A DNA stretch of 64,000 bases from a virus. The notes beneath the pieces were generated by a model. It ran no database searches and was not told the origin of the DNA. It saw nothing but the letters and a program-made list of their open reading frames with translations. Shown here piece by piece: positions 17,471-25,522 of this stretch; position 1 is the first letter of the stretch; each line of letters opens with the position of its first letter. Where the stretch lies: positions 1-64,000 of the IMG/VR virus record IMGVR_UViG_3300020478_001251, one strand, 5' to 3'. The position numbers and the translations under genes were made by a program.

Positions 17471-17754
17471 TATTCTACTTCTGGTAAGTCATCTATCGGT
17501 TCTATTTCTACTATTTCTTCTACTATTTCTTCGGCTTGTAGGGCATCTACTATAGCCTGATTTTTAGCGTGGATTTCACGGCGTTTTTCCGCTTCTTCGT
17601 TTTCAGAACCACATGGTTCAAACCATACCATATCATGTGTTTCTATTTTTTGACCACAATGTCCTTCTCCACAATCCTCACTACAAGCATCTGGATGGAC
17701 TTCGAAAAAATCATCATCAGCTAAGTTTTTTTCCCATGTTGTTAATTCTGACAT
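17470..17754 (-). CDS. Small acidic Cys/His protein
   Basis: A 94-residue, strongly acidic protein with HPDACSEDCGEGHCGQK (residues 20-36) and WFEPCG (near 45). The four Cys and two His could bind a metal. The C-terminus is an acidic repeat of Glu-Ile-Val (EEIVEEIVEIEP). No family is recognised. It follows a 47-nt gap with a TATTTATA element 34 nt upstream and a GGAG site, and is probably the first gene of a transcript that includes the kinase and endolysin. Confidence 0.55.
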   Translation of the reverse strand: MSELTTWEKNLADDDFFEVHPDACSEDCGEGHCGQKIETHDMVWFEPCGSENEEAEKRREIHAKNQAIVDALQAEEIVEEIVEIEPIDDLPEVE

Positions 17755-17788
17755 AATATTCTCCAGTTAATTTAAAGTCTTATACACT

Positions 17789-17796
17789 TATAAATA
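17789..17796 (-). promoter_or_regulatory. TATTTATA element, candidate promoter for kinase-endolysin unit
   Basis: The minus strand reads TTTATATTTATAAGTG immediately after the stop of the ParB-like gene and 34 nt before the next ATG. The spacing leaves room for a short leader and the ribosome binding site. Confidence 0.45.
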
Positions 17797-17801
17797 TAAA
17801 A

Positions 17802-18209
17802 CTACCAAGTTTTAGTTCGCAATCTCCTACGACCTTCTAAACCTTTTTTCCAACAAAAGCCATGATTTCTATACATTTTATTACGATATATTGGTATTTC
17901 GGTTTTACCAAGTAAATAATATGCTTGAATCCTATGATGTCCATCCATTATTTGATTCTTATTATTTACAAATATAGGTAATTCAATACCTTGATTGATT
18001 ATAGATTGAAAATATAATACTAAAGATTTGTTAGTATTTTCACCAACACACTCACAAACTGGTCCTTCTGATTTTTTTCTTGGTGTATTTAGTTCTTCTA
18101 TATCATTTACAAAATTATGTTTACCGCCATTGAAACTTACAAAGTCTTCAATATTTAATAAATCAAATTCTTGTGGAAACAATTTAAGAAAAAAATCTGT
18201 TTCACTCAT
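17802..18209 (-). CDS. ParB/sulfiredoxin-like domain protein
   Basis: A 135-residue protein. NKNQIMDGHHRIQAYYLLG (about 84-102), after an ELPIFVNNK strand, matches the ParB N-terminal nuclease/NTP-binding core (the [DN]GHHR block), the only recognisable motif. The N-terminal half includes PVCECVGE. The C-terminus is very basic and Arg-rich (KKGLEGRRRLRTKTW). Isolated ParB-like folds in phages may be nucleases or CTP-binding proteins; the specific role is unknown. Its ATG overlaps the stop of the 34-residue gene (ATGA), so translation is coupled. Confidence 0.65.
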   Translation of the reverse strand: MSETDFFLKLFPQEFDLLNIEDFVSFNGGKHNFVNDIEELNTPRKKSEGPVCECVGENTNKSLVLYFQSIINQGIELPIFVNNKNQIMDGHHRIQAYYLLGKTEIPIYRNKMYRNHGFCWKKGLEGRRRLRTKTW

Positions 18210-18310
18210 TTGTAAATAAACGGGTCTCGTTTTCTAAGTTCTTTAAGTTTTTTCTTTAACTTTCTTTTTTGTTTCCAATCTTGAAACCATTTTTTTATTG
18301 TTTTAAACAT
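18206..18310 (-). CDS. Tiny Lys-rich protein ending RDPFIYK
   Basis: A 34-residue protein: MFKTIKKWFQDWKQKRK, then LKKKLKELRKRDPFIYK. It overlaps the stop of the upstream methyltransferase gene (by 8 nt) and the start of the ParB-like gene (ATGA), which argues that it is translated. Very small Lys-rich proteins ending in a RDPFIY-type tail occur in other marine phages as I recall. The N-terminal half is a basic amphipathic helix that could touch membranes or nucleic acids. Function unknown. Confidence 0.6.
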   Translation of the reverse strand: MFKTIKKWFQDWKQKRKLKKKLKELRKRDPFIYK

Positions 18311-18980
18311 TATGTTCTTTACTCCTTGCTATAACTATACCTTGTTCTTTACTATGTAAAATTTTATGTAAGTTATATTCTGTTTCTAAACTATCTATAA
18401 ATTTTTTTAACTCATAATCTTTATGTGGCCACAAATAATCATGAAATACTAAATAACCATCAGGTTTTAAAAAATTTTTATAAATTAAAAAATCTGTTAA
18501 TATAGCTTCATAACTATGAAACCCATCAATAAATAACATATCAACTTTTTTACCATCTAAAAGTTTTGCAAGTTTATATATTGATGATGGTTCGTATGAT
18601 TTATTATGTATAAATCTACTTTTATAAATATCAACTTTATTATTATAAAATTTATGTAAATTATCATTAAAAGTGCGAATTCTATTAAAATCTTTTTCTA
18701 TAGTAATAACCATATCAAAAAAATATCTAAATATAAAATGTGTACTTCCAAAGTATCCCAAACCTATTTCTAAAATTATATCTCGTTCATTGACATTATT
18801 GTGTATATAATTTATAAACTCAAAAATTTCTTCTTCATTTTGTTGTATGGCTTGTGTTGGATATACTAATCCATCAACTGAATTTGCTACCATCTTTTCT
18901 TCATTAATAAAATCCACAACACCTTTATCAGATAACCAAAGTCTTAAATCATTTATTATTTTTTCTTTTCTATTTTTCAC
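18303..18980 (-). CDS. SAM-dependent methyltransferase (Methyltransf_24 type)
   Basis: A 225-residue class I methyltransferase-like protein. DIILEIGLGYFGST (about 68-81) is the SAM-binding loop. VITIEKD follows as motif II. DMLFIDGFHSYEA (about 147-159) and GYLVFHDYLWPH are typical of the Methyltransf_24/cephalosporin-hydroxylase-like group. These often act on sugars or secondary metabolites. The start is a GTG at 18980 with GAGG upstream, overlapping the SGNH gene stop. It is the last gene of the glycan island, so O-methylation of a sugar is the likely use (inference). Confidence 0.75.
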   Translation of the reverse strand: MKNRKEKIINDLRLWLSDKGVVDFINEEKMVANSVDGLVYPTQAIQQNEEEIFEFINYIHNNVNERDIILEIGLGYFGSTHFIFRYFFDMVITIEKDFNRIRTFNDNLHKFYNNKVDIYKSRFIHNKSYEPSSIYKLAKLLDGKKVDMLFIDGFHSYEAILTDFLIYKNFLKPDGYLVFHDYLWPHKDYELKKFIDSLETEYNLHKILHSKEQGIVIARSKEHNV

Positions 18981-19740
18981 TTATTACCTCTATTATTCTA
19001 TCAGCAACAATCTCATGTGCTTCTGGTGTTAAATGTGAATCCATGTATTCACCATTAGTTAAATGTTCAAAAGTTTGTTTATTATGAGATGCCCAATTAC
19101 CAAGTGAATGTGGTGAAGCTTTTGATTCAAATTTTATCAAATTAGGAACATCAACTATTGTTTCACAATGTTCCCAAGTAATCCAATATATTTCTTTTCT
19201 CATATTACTAAATAAATCAACATATTGTGCAATTTTTTTCTGAGCCTGTTCTTCATTATAAATTAACTCTAAATATTCTTTATACATATCAGCCAATTTT
19301 ACCATTTTTGGTTCATTATTAAAAGGTGTATTCTGATATTCGTATGAATTTAAATTATAAAATTTTTCCATCAATTCAAACCACCAAAGAACTCTTGTCT
19401 TTAATGTAAGTTGAACTACAAGTTTATCATAGTTATATAAATTTTCATAAAGAACATCAAAAATATTTTCATTTGAATTACAAGATAGAGCAAGATTATC
19501 CACTTGACACTTTAATTTTTTACCAATTAATGTAGAAAATTTATGTTCATCTCTATATTGTTTATATAATATACCTCTCTCCATAGATAAATCTTTTAAA
19601 TCAATTTCTAAATTAGGATGGGTTGTTCTTATATTCCATTTCTCATCAATTAAGTTGTGTTTTAATGCATAAGTATTCCATTCAAAAGAATCCAATCCAC
19701 CACCCTCAGTAAAACTACAACCAAAAAATCCTATCTTCAT
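18970..19740 (-). CDS. SGNH/GDSL-like hydrolase, copy 1
   Basis: A 256-residue protein of the SGNH fold type. Block I is KIGFFGCSFTEGGG (nucleophile Ser9). NLALSCNSNENI (near 92-103) takes the place of blocks II/III. GEYMDSHLTPEAHEIVAD (near 231-248) is block V with the D-x-H pair. Members of this fold are O-acetyl esterases, lipases or acyltransferases. It begins immediately after the RmlC-like gene. One of seven such genes in 17 kb; the partner sugar substrate is unknown. Confidence 0.72.
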   Translation of the reverse strand: MKIGFFGCSFTEGGGLDSFEWNTYALKHNLIDEKWNIRTTHPNLEIDLKDLSMERGILYKQYRDEHKFSTLIGKKLKCQVDNLALSCNSNENIFDVLYENLYNYDKLVVQLTLKTRVLWWFELMEKFYNLNSYEYQNTPFNNEPKMVKLADMYKEYLELIYNEEQAQKKIAQYVDLFSNMRKEIYWITWEHCETIVDVPNLIKFESKASPHSLGNWASHNKQTFEHLTNGEYMDSHLTPEAHEIVADRIIEVISEK

Positions 19741-20240
19741 GAATCTCTCCTACTTAATATTGGATTAGTTACTGGCCAATCTATTTTTAACATTGGGTCA
19801 TTCCATTTAACTGATATTTGGTCTTTCCAATCTACATAATCATCTGGATAAGATTGTGTATAATGAAATAAACATTCATCACTTAAACATAAATGTCCAT
19901 TTAAAAATCCTGGTGGAACTAAAACACTTTTATGATTTCTATCAGATATTAAAAAAGTATCATATTCTAAATAATTTTCACTTTCTTCTCTAAAATCTAC
20001 TACAACTAAATATATTTCTCCCCAAACACAACTAATATGTTTCCAAGTTACATCATCTCCATGCAAACCACGAAGAACATTTTTTCTTGAACGAGTAAAC
20101 TTAGAAATTTTTTCTGTTGGTGTATCCATTGATTGTTCCCAAAATGTCCACATTTCACCTCTAAACTCATGGTGTGGTTCAGGAACATAAACTTTTACTT
20201 CTGGTAAAGTTATTGAACTACTTTCTTTATATTTAAACAT
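19737..20240 (-). CDS. rfbC: RmlC-like dTDP-sugar 3,5-epimerase / cupin isomerase
   Basis: A 167-residue cupin of the RmlC family. RKNVLRGLHGD (normally VLRGLHYQ) carries the catalytic His. VPPGFLNGHLCLSDEC and FHYTQSYPDDY match the VPxGFAHGF...LSD...Y region. The C-terminal WNDPMLKIDWP...ILSRRD is typical of the family. The second HG of the usual GFAHGF is GFLNGH here, so the substrate may differ from dTDP-4-keto-rhamnose; it may be a 3-epimerase or a ketoisomerase. It overlaps its neighbours by 4-8 nt and fits a nucleotide-sugar pathway with the SDR genes. No RmlA or clear RmlB is in the window. Confidence 0.75.
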   Translation of the reverse strand: MFKYKESSSITLPEVKVYVPEPHHEFRGEMWTFWEQSMDTPTEKISKFTRSRKNVLRGLHGDDVTWKHISCVWGEIYLVVVDFREESENYLEYDTFLISDRNHKSVLVPPGFLNGHLCLSDECLFHYTQSYPDDYVDWKDQISVKWNDPMLKIDWPVTNPILSRRDS

Positions 20241-21552
20241 TTAAATTCTCCCTCATTTGTTTATATGTTTTTAAGGTAACTTTAGTATGAAAATCAACAT
20301 ACTCTTCTCCATACTTTAATATAAGTCTCTGATTATGAATTAGAATATCCATCATTTGATAATACCAATCATGCATATCTTCCTCACTCATACTACAAAT
20401 ACGAATAACTTCATCCGTAAATTTTTGCATTCGTTTTCCATTATCAGATTCATCATCATAACTCTCATCTATATAAGGTTCAAAAGTTTTAAATCCTAAT
20501 TTTCTTATTTCTTTTAAAGTTCCTTTAGAACCATGAACTATAAATGGATGAAAATGTAACATAGGTCTCCAAACCTTTTCAGAAGTCATTCCCATCTTTT
20601 CATTAAATGGTGTTTCCGTTACAATTGAAAAATAAGTATTTAAATATGGTTCTTTATTTTCACAACCAGGACCCATAACATCTAATAAATTAGGAAAATC
20701 AACGGTCAATGGCGACATCTCCATTAAATCATTATAATAATTCATATAAGTTTCAATCAAATCATTATCTCTTCCCATTGTATTAACCATCGTTGGTAAA
20801 TCTGGAAAACCACTATGTCCTAAACAATTTAAATTAGGTATTTTTTCTATTGAGAAACTTATAAGATTATTTTTTATCAAATTATTATGATGTAACATAG
20901 CCATAACTGCATATCGTGGTGGTCTAATTCTTCTATTAAAACATAAAAATTGATGTTTTCTTTTTTCTCTCCTAAGAACATCTGTTCCTGTTACAAATGT
21001 TCCTTTACTAAATGCTAAATCTCCACCTTTCATATACATTTGTGAAAAACTATTTACAATTAAAATTGGTTTTTCTTTTTTTAAACTACACCATCTTTTA
21101 TACTTTTTAATTTCTGTATAATTATGTCCTGTAATATAATTAACAACATCCGTTGGAACTTCAAATTTATTACACAACTCGTGTAAATAAGTAAAAGTTC
21201 TAAAATCTACCCTACTTTCTTCAAAAGCAAGTATTGATATAATTCCCTGTTTCTTACGAATCTTATCTAAAGTTTTAGGTTTTATATGATGAAAAAAACA
21301 AAACTCTGCATATTTTTCATCCCTACCAATTAATTTTTCTACAGCACCATATTGATGTATAGGATATATAAAATCAGTATCAACTTTATCTGATTCTATA
21401 ATTGGTGTGCTATACTCAAACATTTCATGAACAGTCGGTTCTTTTTTAAAATAATTAGTATATTCATCTACAGATTCAATATACTTAAAATTTCTTGGAT
21501 AACCATTTGGTACTGGTTTACCATTTATTATTCTATCATAAGCAAAAATCAT
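20233..21552 (-). CDS. Putative glycosyltransferase, 'EK'-motif family, copy 1
   Basis: A 439-residue protein resembling a loosely defined viral glycosyltransferase group. The informative C-terminal part reads FSIVTETPFNEK, then TSEKVWRPMLHFHPFIVHGS (about residues 310-345), then LGFKTFEPYIDESYD. The pattern 'E-T ... (S/T)EK ... P ... G...L...GF.TF' recalls fucosyltransferase/exostosin-type GT-B enzymes, where the EK segment binds the nucleotide sugar. KHQFLCFNRRIRPPRYA (near 198-214) is another conserved-looking block. Three more genes here share the motif. Specificity unknown. Confidence 0.6.
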   Translation of the reverse strand: MIFAYDRIINGKPVPNGYPRNFKYIESVDEYTNYFKKEPTVHEMFEYSTPIIESDKVDTDFIYPIHQYGAVEKLIGRDEKYAEFCFFHHIKPKTLDKIRKKQGIISILAFEESRVDFRTFTYLHELCNKFEVPTDVVNYITGHNYTEIKKYKRWCSLKKEKPILIVNSFSQMYMKGGDLAFSKGTFVTGTDVLRREKRKHQFLCFNRRIRPPRYAVMAMLHHNNLIKNNLISFSIEKIPNLNCLGHSGFPDLPTMVNTMGRDNDLIETYMNYYNDLMEMSPLTVDFPNLLDVMGPGCENKEPYLNTYFSIVTETPFNEKMGMTSEKVWRPMLHFHPFIVHGSKGTLKEIRKLGFKTFEPYIDESYDDESDNGKRMQKFTDEVIRICSMSEEDMHDWYYQMMDILIHNQRLILKYGEEYVDFHTKVTLKTYKQMRENLNV

Positions 21553-22518
21553 TTATACCTCATGTCCATAACTTAGTGGAAACGCATTTCTATAATGAGA
21601 ACTCTCTTGTGGAACTATCATTTTATATGCTTTAATTAATTCCTGTATCCCATCATCTAAACTATAAGATGGTTTCCAACCCGTTGATTCTATTTTATCA
21701 TTACTAACAATATAATCTCGTTTATCAGGGTCTTCAAAATAATCAGAATAAGTTACTGATATATTTGGGATATGATTCTGTATCCTTTCAACTAATTGTT
21801 GTTTATTAATATTAGTATCAGATAAACCTACATTAAATATTTGATTTTTATGTGTATCATAATGTGTAATCATCCACTCAAAAACTGAAGCAACATCTTG
21901 TATATGAATAAAATTACGAACAAATTGTTTTTCAAAAATAGTGATATATTTATCAGTTAGTAATTTATATACAAACTCATTTACTAATAAATCTAATCTC
22001 ATTCTACTTGATACACCAAAGACAGTAGCTAATCTAAATATTATACCATTACTAAATGACTTAATATAATTTTCAGCATCACATTTAGTTTGACCATAAT
22101 GTGAAATTGGTGTAAGTTTATTTTTTTCTGTAACCTCTCCACCAGTTCTACTTCCATATCCACTATTAGTATTTGGAAATAATAACTTTTGGTCTTTATC
22201 AAGATTATCTACTATATCTTTTATATGATGATAATTTATCGCAGTAGCTAATTGTTTATCATTTTCACACGCGGGAAATCCCACTAAAGCTGCAAGTGGA
22301 ATTATAACATCATGTTTATTAACTTGTTCTATCAATAACTTGTAATCACGAACATCACCATAAATAAAATTAAAATTTTTATTATTACTTAAATCTATTA
22401 ATGATGTTTGATTATACATCAAGTTATCGATTATTGTTACTTGATTATTTTTTAATAATCTTCGTGTAAGTGCTGAACCTAAATATCCAGCACCACCCGT
22501 AATCAATATTCTATTCAT
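21553..22518 (-). CDS. NAD-dependent sugar epimerase/dehydratase (extended SDR) with intact YxxxK
   Basis: A 321-residue extended short-chain dehydrogenase. TGGAGYLGS (7-15) is the Rossmann NAD loop. TIIDNLMYN provides the Asp for NAD(P) selection, and YGDVRD follows. NTNSGYG carries the Ser/Thr, and HYGQTKCDAE the catalytic Tyr-xxx-Lys. VFGVSSRMR and VRNFIHIQDVA are family blocks. It acts on a nucleotide-diphosphate sugar (4-epimerase, dehydratase or reductase; not decidable). It is the only one of the three SDRs in this island with a complete catalytic motif. Confidence 0.85.
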   Translation of the reverse strand: MNRILITGGAGYLGSALTRRLLKNNQVTIIDNLMYNQTSLIDLSNNKNFNFIYGDVRDYKLLIEQVNKHDVIIPLAALVGFPACENDKQLATAINYHHIKDIVDNLDKDQKLLFPNTNSGYGSRTGGEVTEKNKLTPISHYGQTKCDAENYIKSFSNGIIFRLATVFGVSSRMRLDLLVNEFVYKLLTDKYITIFEKQFVRNFIHIQDVASVFEWMITHYDTHKNQIFNVGLSDTNINKQQLVERIQNHIPNISVTYSDYFEDPDKRDYIVSNDKIESTGWKPSYSLDDGIQELIKAYKMIVPQESSHYRNAFPLSYGHEV

Positions 22519-23275
22519 ACCAATGTTTTCCTTTTAACTTATATACATCAATTGCCTCTCGTTTCATATGATTACCTTTATTGAAGTGTGCACCTTTTTT
22601 CAAGTACCCACCAAGTAAAGCTCTTCTAAAACGAGTTTTTGATTTATTAGGTTCTGAACCATGAACACAATGAGAATGTATGATTGTCATTTGTCCTTTT
22701 TTTCCATTACAATATTCCTTTTGAAAATTATGACCTTCAGGCATAACACAAGGTTTACCTCTTTCATTAGTCCAATTTTTAGGATTTGTTTTTGTTCTCT
22801 CTTTATCTACCTCGATAGGTAATAGTGGTAAAAAGTGTGAACCAGGATAACACCATACTGCACCATTCTCTTCATCATGGTCTTCCAATGCTATTGAAGT
22901 ATTTATAACTTCATTAAAATTACATCCAGTATAAAAAACATTCTGATGCATATCTCTTCCTAATTCTCCTGGTTTTTTAAAATACGCCCAATCTTGTAAT
23001 CCAATAATTTCATCACACTCTAATAATACTTCTGCAACCTCAATTATTTTTGGATGTACAAAATACTTTTCCAATAACTCTGATTCTTTATGTGGATAAG
23101 CATATGGTTCATATTCACTCCATTCTCCATTTTCATTTCTTTTTAATCTTAACTTATCAAGTTCATCATTAAGGATATCACAAACATACTCATCAAGTAT
23201 ATCAACTTGAGTGAATCCTTTATACAACCAATCTGATTTGATTCGTTGTTTTTCCGTATCTGTTAAAAACGCCAT
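22511..23275 (-). CDS. Phytanoyl-CoA dioxygenase-like Fe(II)/2-oxoglutarate protein
   Basis: A 254-residue PhyH-family protein. RDMHQNVFY (about 110-118) occupies the place of the HxD iron motif. SIALEDHDEENGAVWCYPGS then H is the classic middle block (ALxDxDxENGxLxxxPGSH). HSHCVHGSEPNKSKTRFRRA carries the distal His and the 2-oxoglutarate-binding Arg. The Asp of HxD appears as Asn (H-Q-N), which may weaken iron binding or change the reaction. PhyH enzymes hydroxylate or epimerise small molecules, sometimes sugars. It lies between a sugar SDR and the TPP alpha subunit, so a sugar intermediate is a likely substrate. Confidence 0.78.
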   Translation of the reverse strand: MAFLTDTEKQRIKSDWLYKGFTQVDILDEYVCDILNDELDKLRLKRNENGEWSEYEPYAYPHKESELLEKYFVHPKIIEVAEVLLECDEIIGLQDWAYFKKPGELGRDMHQNVFYTGCNFNEVINTSIALEDHDEENGAVWCYPGSHFLPLLPIEVDKERTKTNPKNWTNERGKPCVMPEGHNFQKEYCNGKKGQMTIIHSHCVHGSEPNKSKTRFRRALLGGYLKKGAHFNKGNHMKREAIDVYKLKGKHWYE

Positions 23276-23284
23276 TTTATCTCC

Positions 23285-23914
23285 TTAAAATACTACCCAC
23301 TTACCTGTGCCATAATGTGGATAGACCCTCTCATACTGATAATATAAAACATCATCAGGTATAGGACTTCTTTTTTTCCAAGTTTCTAATGTAGGTGTAT
23401 TTGTAGATATACCATTATCTTCTACTACAAACTTTATTGGTAAATCAAAGTTTTTAGAATATTTGTAAGCAAGATGAAAATCTCCTGTTTCAAATGCCAT
23501 ATCTCCAACAAAACACCACACCATCCTATCACTCTTTTTGTTCTTTAAAGATTGTGCAACTCCAACCGCTATAGGTAGAATACCACCAACGATTGCACTC
23601 GATACAAAATTATGAGAAGAATTTGTTAATGTTATACTCATTCCACTTAAAATATCAGATTCTAATTTATCTGGACTAACACCATGTAATAATGCATGAT
23701 AATGACTTCTCCAAGTAGAGAATACCCAATCTTCTGGATTTACATATTGAAATATTTCAATAAGTTGTTTTTCATTACCACCAGATAAATGAACTGGACC
23801 TGTAATTTTCCCATTCTCCCAAGAGTCTTTTATTTTAAGTTCGAATTCTTTTAAGAAATCTTCTGTAAGTGTGATTTCTCTTTGTTTTTTTAAATCTTTT
23901 ATATTTTTCACCAT
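23285..23914 (-). CDS. Minimal TPP-enzyme alpha subunit (PP domain, E1-alpha-like)
   Basis: A 209-residue thiamine-diphosphate-binding protein. FVGDMAFETGDFHLAYKYSK followed by FVVEDNGIST is the TPP pyrophosphate/Mg motif (GD...N) of E1-alpha/transketolase N-terminal domains, with GDM replacing GDG. LHGVSPDKLES and NFVSSAIVGGILPIAVGVA match E1-alpha blocks upstream. It is far shorter than a normal E1-alpha (about 320-400 residues), and the C-terminus stops soon after the TPP motif. The partner beta domain is encoded at 27310-27891, separated by four genes. Together they may transfer a two-carbon or acyl unit to a sugar, as in branched-sugar biosynthesis (inference). Confidence 0.75.
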   Translation of the reverse strand: MVKNIKDLKKQREITLTEDFLKEFELKIKDSWENGKITGPVHLSGGNEKQLIEIFQYVNPEDWVFSTWRSHYHALLHGVSPDKLESDILSGMSITLTNSSHNFVSSAIVGGILPIAVGVAQSLKNKKSDRMVWCFVGDMAFETGDFHLAYKYSKNFDLPIKFVVEDNGISTNTPTLETWKKRSPIPDDVLYYQYERVYPHYGTGKWVVF

Positions 23915-24597
23915 ATTTTCTCCAAAAACTTTGTTAAATCTTTTCCCAGTTTTTTATTATCTTCCTTATCTAAATGTGTAGGAAAATAATTTTCCTCAAC
24001 ACTTGATATATAATTTCTTAAGTCTGTTTCTTTTGTTAATCCAAATGTTAAATCATTTATAGGATGATTTTTTAATGTTTTACTAAAATGTGAATCTTGA
24101 TTAGTATATAAAAAAGCACTAAAACAAAAATTAATTTTATAAAATGTTAATATCTGATATAACACAATAGGAAACCAAGCATTCATTTCAACTCCCCACC
24201 AATGAATTGTTTCTATATTATCAACTGATTTGAAATCAATTAAAGCTTTAATATCTGGTAAGTTAAGAACATTACCAGTTTTTAATTTATATGGATGTTG
24301 TATTCTACCTATACTTGATAAACCAATTATAACTTTATCATCTTTTTTTATTTCGTTATTTCGTATTAATTCATTCAATTTTACTGAATGATAATACATA
24401 CTACAACCAGCTTGTGAATGATTTTTTACTTCATCAAAACCTAAATTGTTCTTTACAATATTAATCCATTGATGTGAATTATTATATTCCTCTGTTGGGT
24501 CAATTGTGTTTTTATCATCTTTGAAAGTAGTCCACCAATCAAAATCACAACAAAAACTATCACCAATTATATGTAAAGTTTTACTCATAGAAATCAT
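23908..24597 (-). CDS. SGNH-like protein, copy 2 (divergent)
   Basis: A 229-residue protein. LHIIGDSFCCDFDWW (8-22) is block I with Ser14. NHSQAGCSMYYHSVKLNEL resembles the block II/III region (usually N-x-x-x-G-x-S/N). The C-terminal FPTHLDKEDNKKLGKDLTKF aligns with block V, but the Asp before the His position is Thr, so the catalytic dyad may be incomplete. Starts at an ATG overlapping the upstream SDR stop; another ATG at 24588 is possible. Belongs to the same array as copies 1 and 3-7. Confidence 0.55.
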   Translation of the reverse strand: MISMSKTLHIIGDSFCCDFDWWTTFKDDKNTIDPTEEYNNSHQWINIVKNNLGFDEVKNHSQAGCSMYYHSVKLNELIRNNEIKKDDKVIIGLSSIGRIQHPYKLKTGNVLNLPDIKALIDFKSVDNIETIHWWGVEMNAWFPIVLYQILTFYKINFCFSAFLYTNQDSHFSKTLKNHPINDLTFGLTKETDLRNYISSVEENYFPTHLDKEDNKKLGKDLTKFLEKIW

Positions 24598-25522
24598 TAT
24601 ACCATTTTATAGTTTTTCGTATACCTTCTTCTAATGTTGTGTTTGCCTTCCATCCGTATTTTTGTAACATTTTATTAGAATTTATTTTTCTAATTGGAAT
24701 CATAGATGGTTTGCCACTAATATGTTCAATTGGTGCTTCATAGTTTTCAACACTCATACAAATATCTAATATTTCATTTACACTATAATCTGTACCTGAA
24801 CCAATGTTTACTACTTCATGTTTCTCATTACAATTTTCCATAACATTTACTAAACCATCTACAAAATCATCAATATAAATCACATCTCTAATATCTTCAC
24901 CATCACCCCAAACTTGAATTGGATTATGTTTATCAATCACTTTTCTAATTGTTGCAGGTGTAACATGACATCTATCAAACTCCCACTTATCATGTGGCCC
25001 ATAACAATTTGCTGGACGAATCACTAAACAATCCATACTTGGTGATAAATGGTTTGCATATAAATCACACAACACCTCACCATATCTTTTCATCCAACCA
25101 ACTGCGTGATAAACTGGATATGGTTCATCAAATATATTCCAAGTTTCATCTACTGATTTTTCATCACTTGGTGGATAGACCGTTGAACTACTAATGAACA
25201 CATATCGTAATACTTTATTAAAATATGCAGCTTCAATTAATTGTGTGTTCACTATCACATTTGGTGTAACATGAACTAATGGTGATTTGACTGTGTCAAC
25301 CGCATTAGATGTATTAGCTGAACAATTAATAACTACATCCATACCCTCTGTAATTTCCTTACAAAATTCCATATCTCGTAAATCACCATAAAAGTATTTT
25401 ACACCATCTACTTCTTTTTTATTTTTATGTATTGTTCCATATACTTCATGTCCATCTTTTAATAATCTTTCCGCAAGATTATATCCAATTAAACCTGAAG
25501 TACCTGTAATTAAAATTTTCAT
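24581..25522 (-). CDS. Extended SDR (GDP-fucose-synthase-like) lacking the catalytic Tyr
   Basis: A 313-residue NAD(P)-binding SDR. MKILITGTSGLIGYNLAERL is the Rossmann loop, YFYGDLRD the adenine pocket, and SSSTVYPPSDEKSVDETW the Ser block. IRPANCYGPHDKWEF and VWGDGEDIRDVIYIDDFVDG are typical of GDP-L-fucose-synthase/WcaG relatives. The YxxxK motif should align with AVGWMKRYGE, where the Tyr position is Val; Lys is kept. Start is the ATG at 25522 with GGAG 8 nt upstream; a GTG start at 25531 is less likely. Substrate is a nucleotide sugar; activity is uncertain because of the missing Tyr. Confidence 0.8.
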   Translation of the reverse strand: MKILITGTSGLIGYNLAERLLKDGHEVYGTIHKNKKEVDGVKYFYGDLRDMEFCKEITEGMDVVINCSANTSNAVDTVKSPLVHVTPNVIVNTQLIEAAYFNKVLRYVFISSSTVYPPSDEKSVDETWNIFDEPYPVYHAVGWMKRYGEVLCDLYANHLSPSMDCLVIRPANCYGPHDKWEFDRCHVTPATIRKVIDKHNPIQVWGDGEDIRDVIYIDDFVDGLVNVMENCNEKHEVVNIGSGTDYSVNEILDICMSVENYEAPIEHISGKPSMIPIRKINSNKMLQKYGWKANTTLEEGIRKTIKWYNDFYE

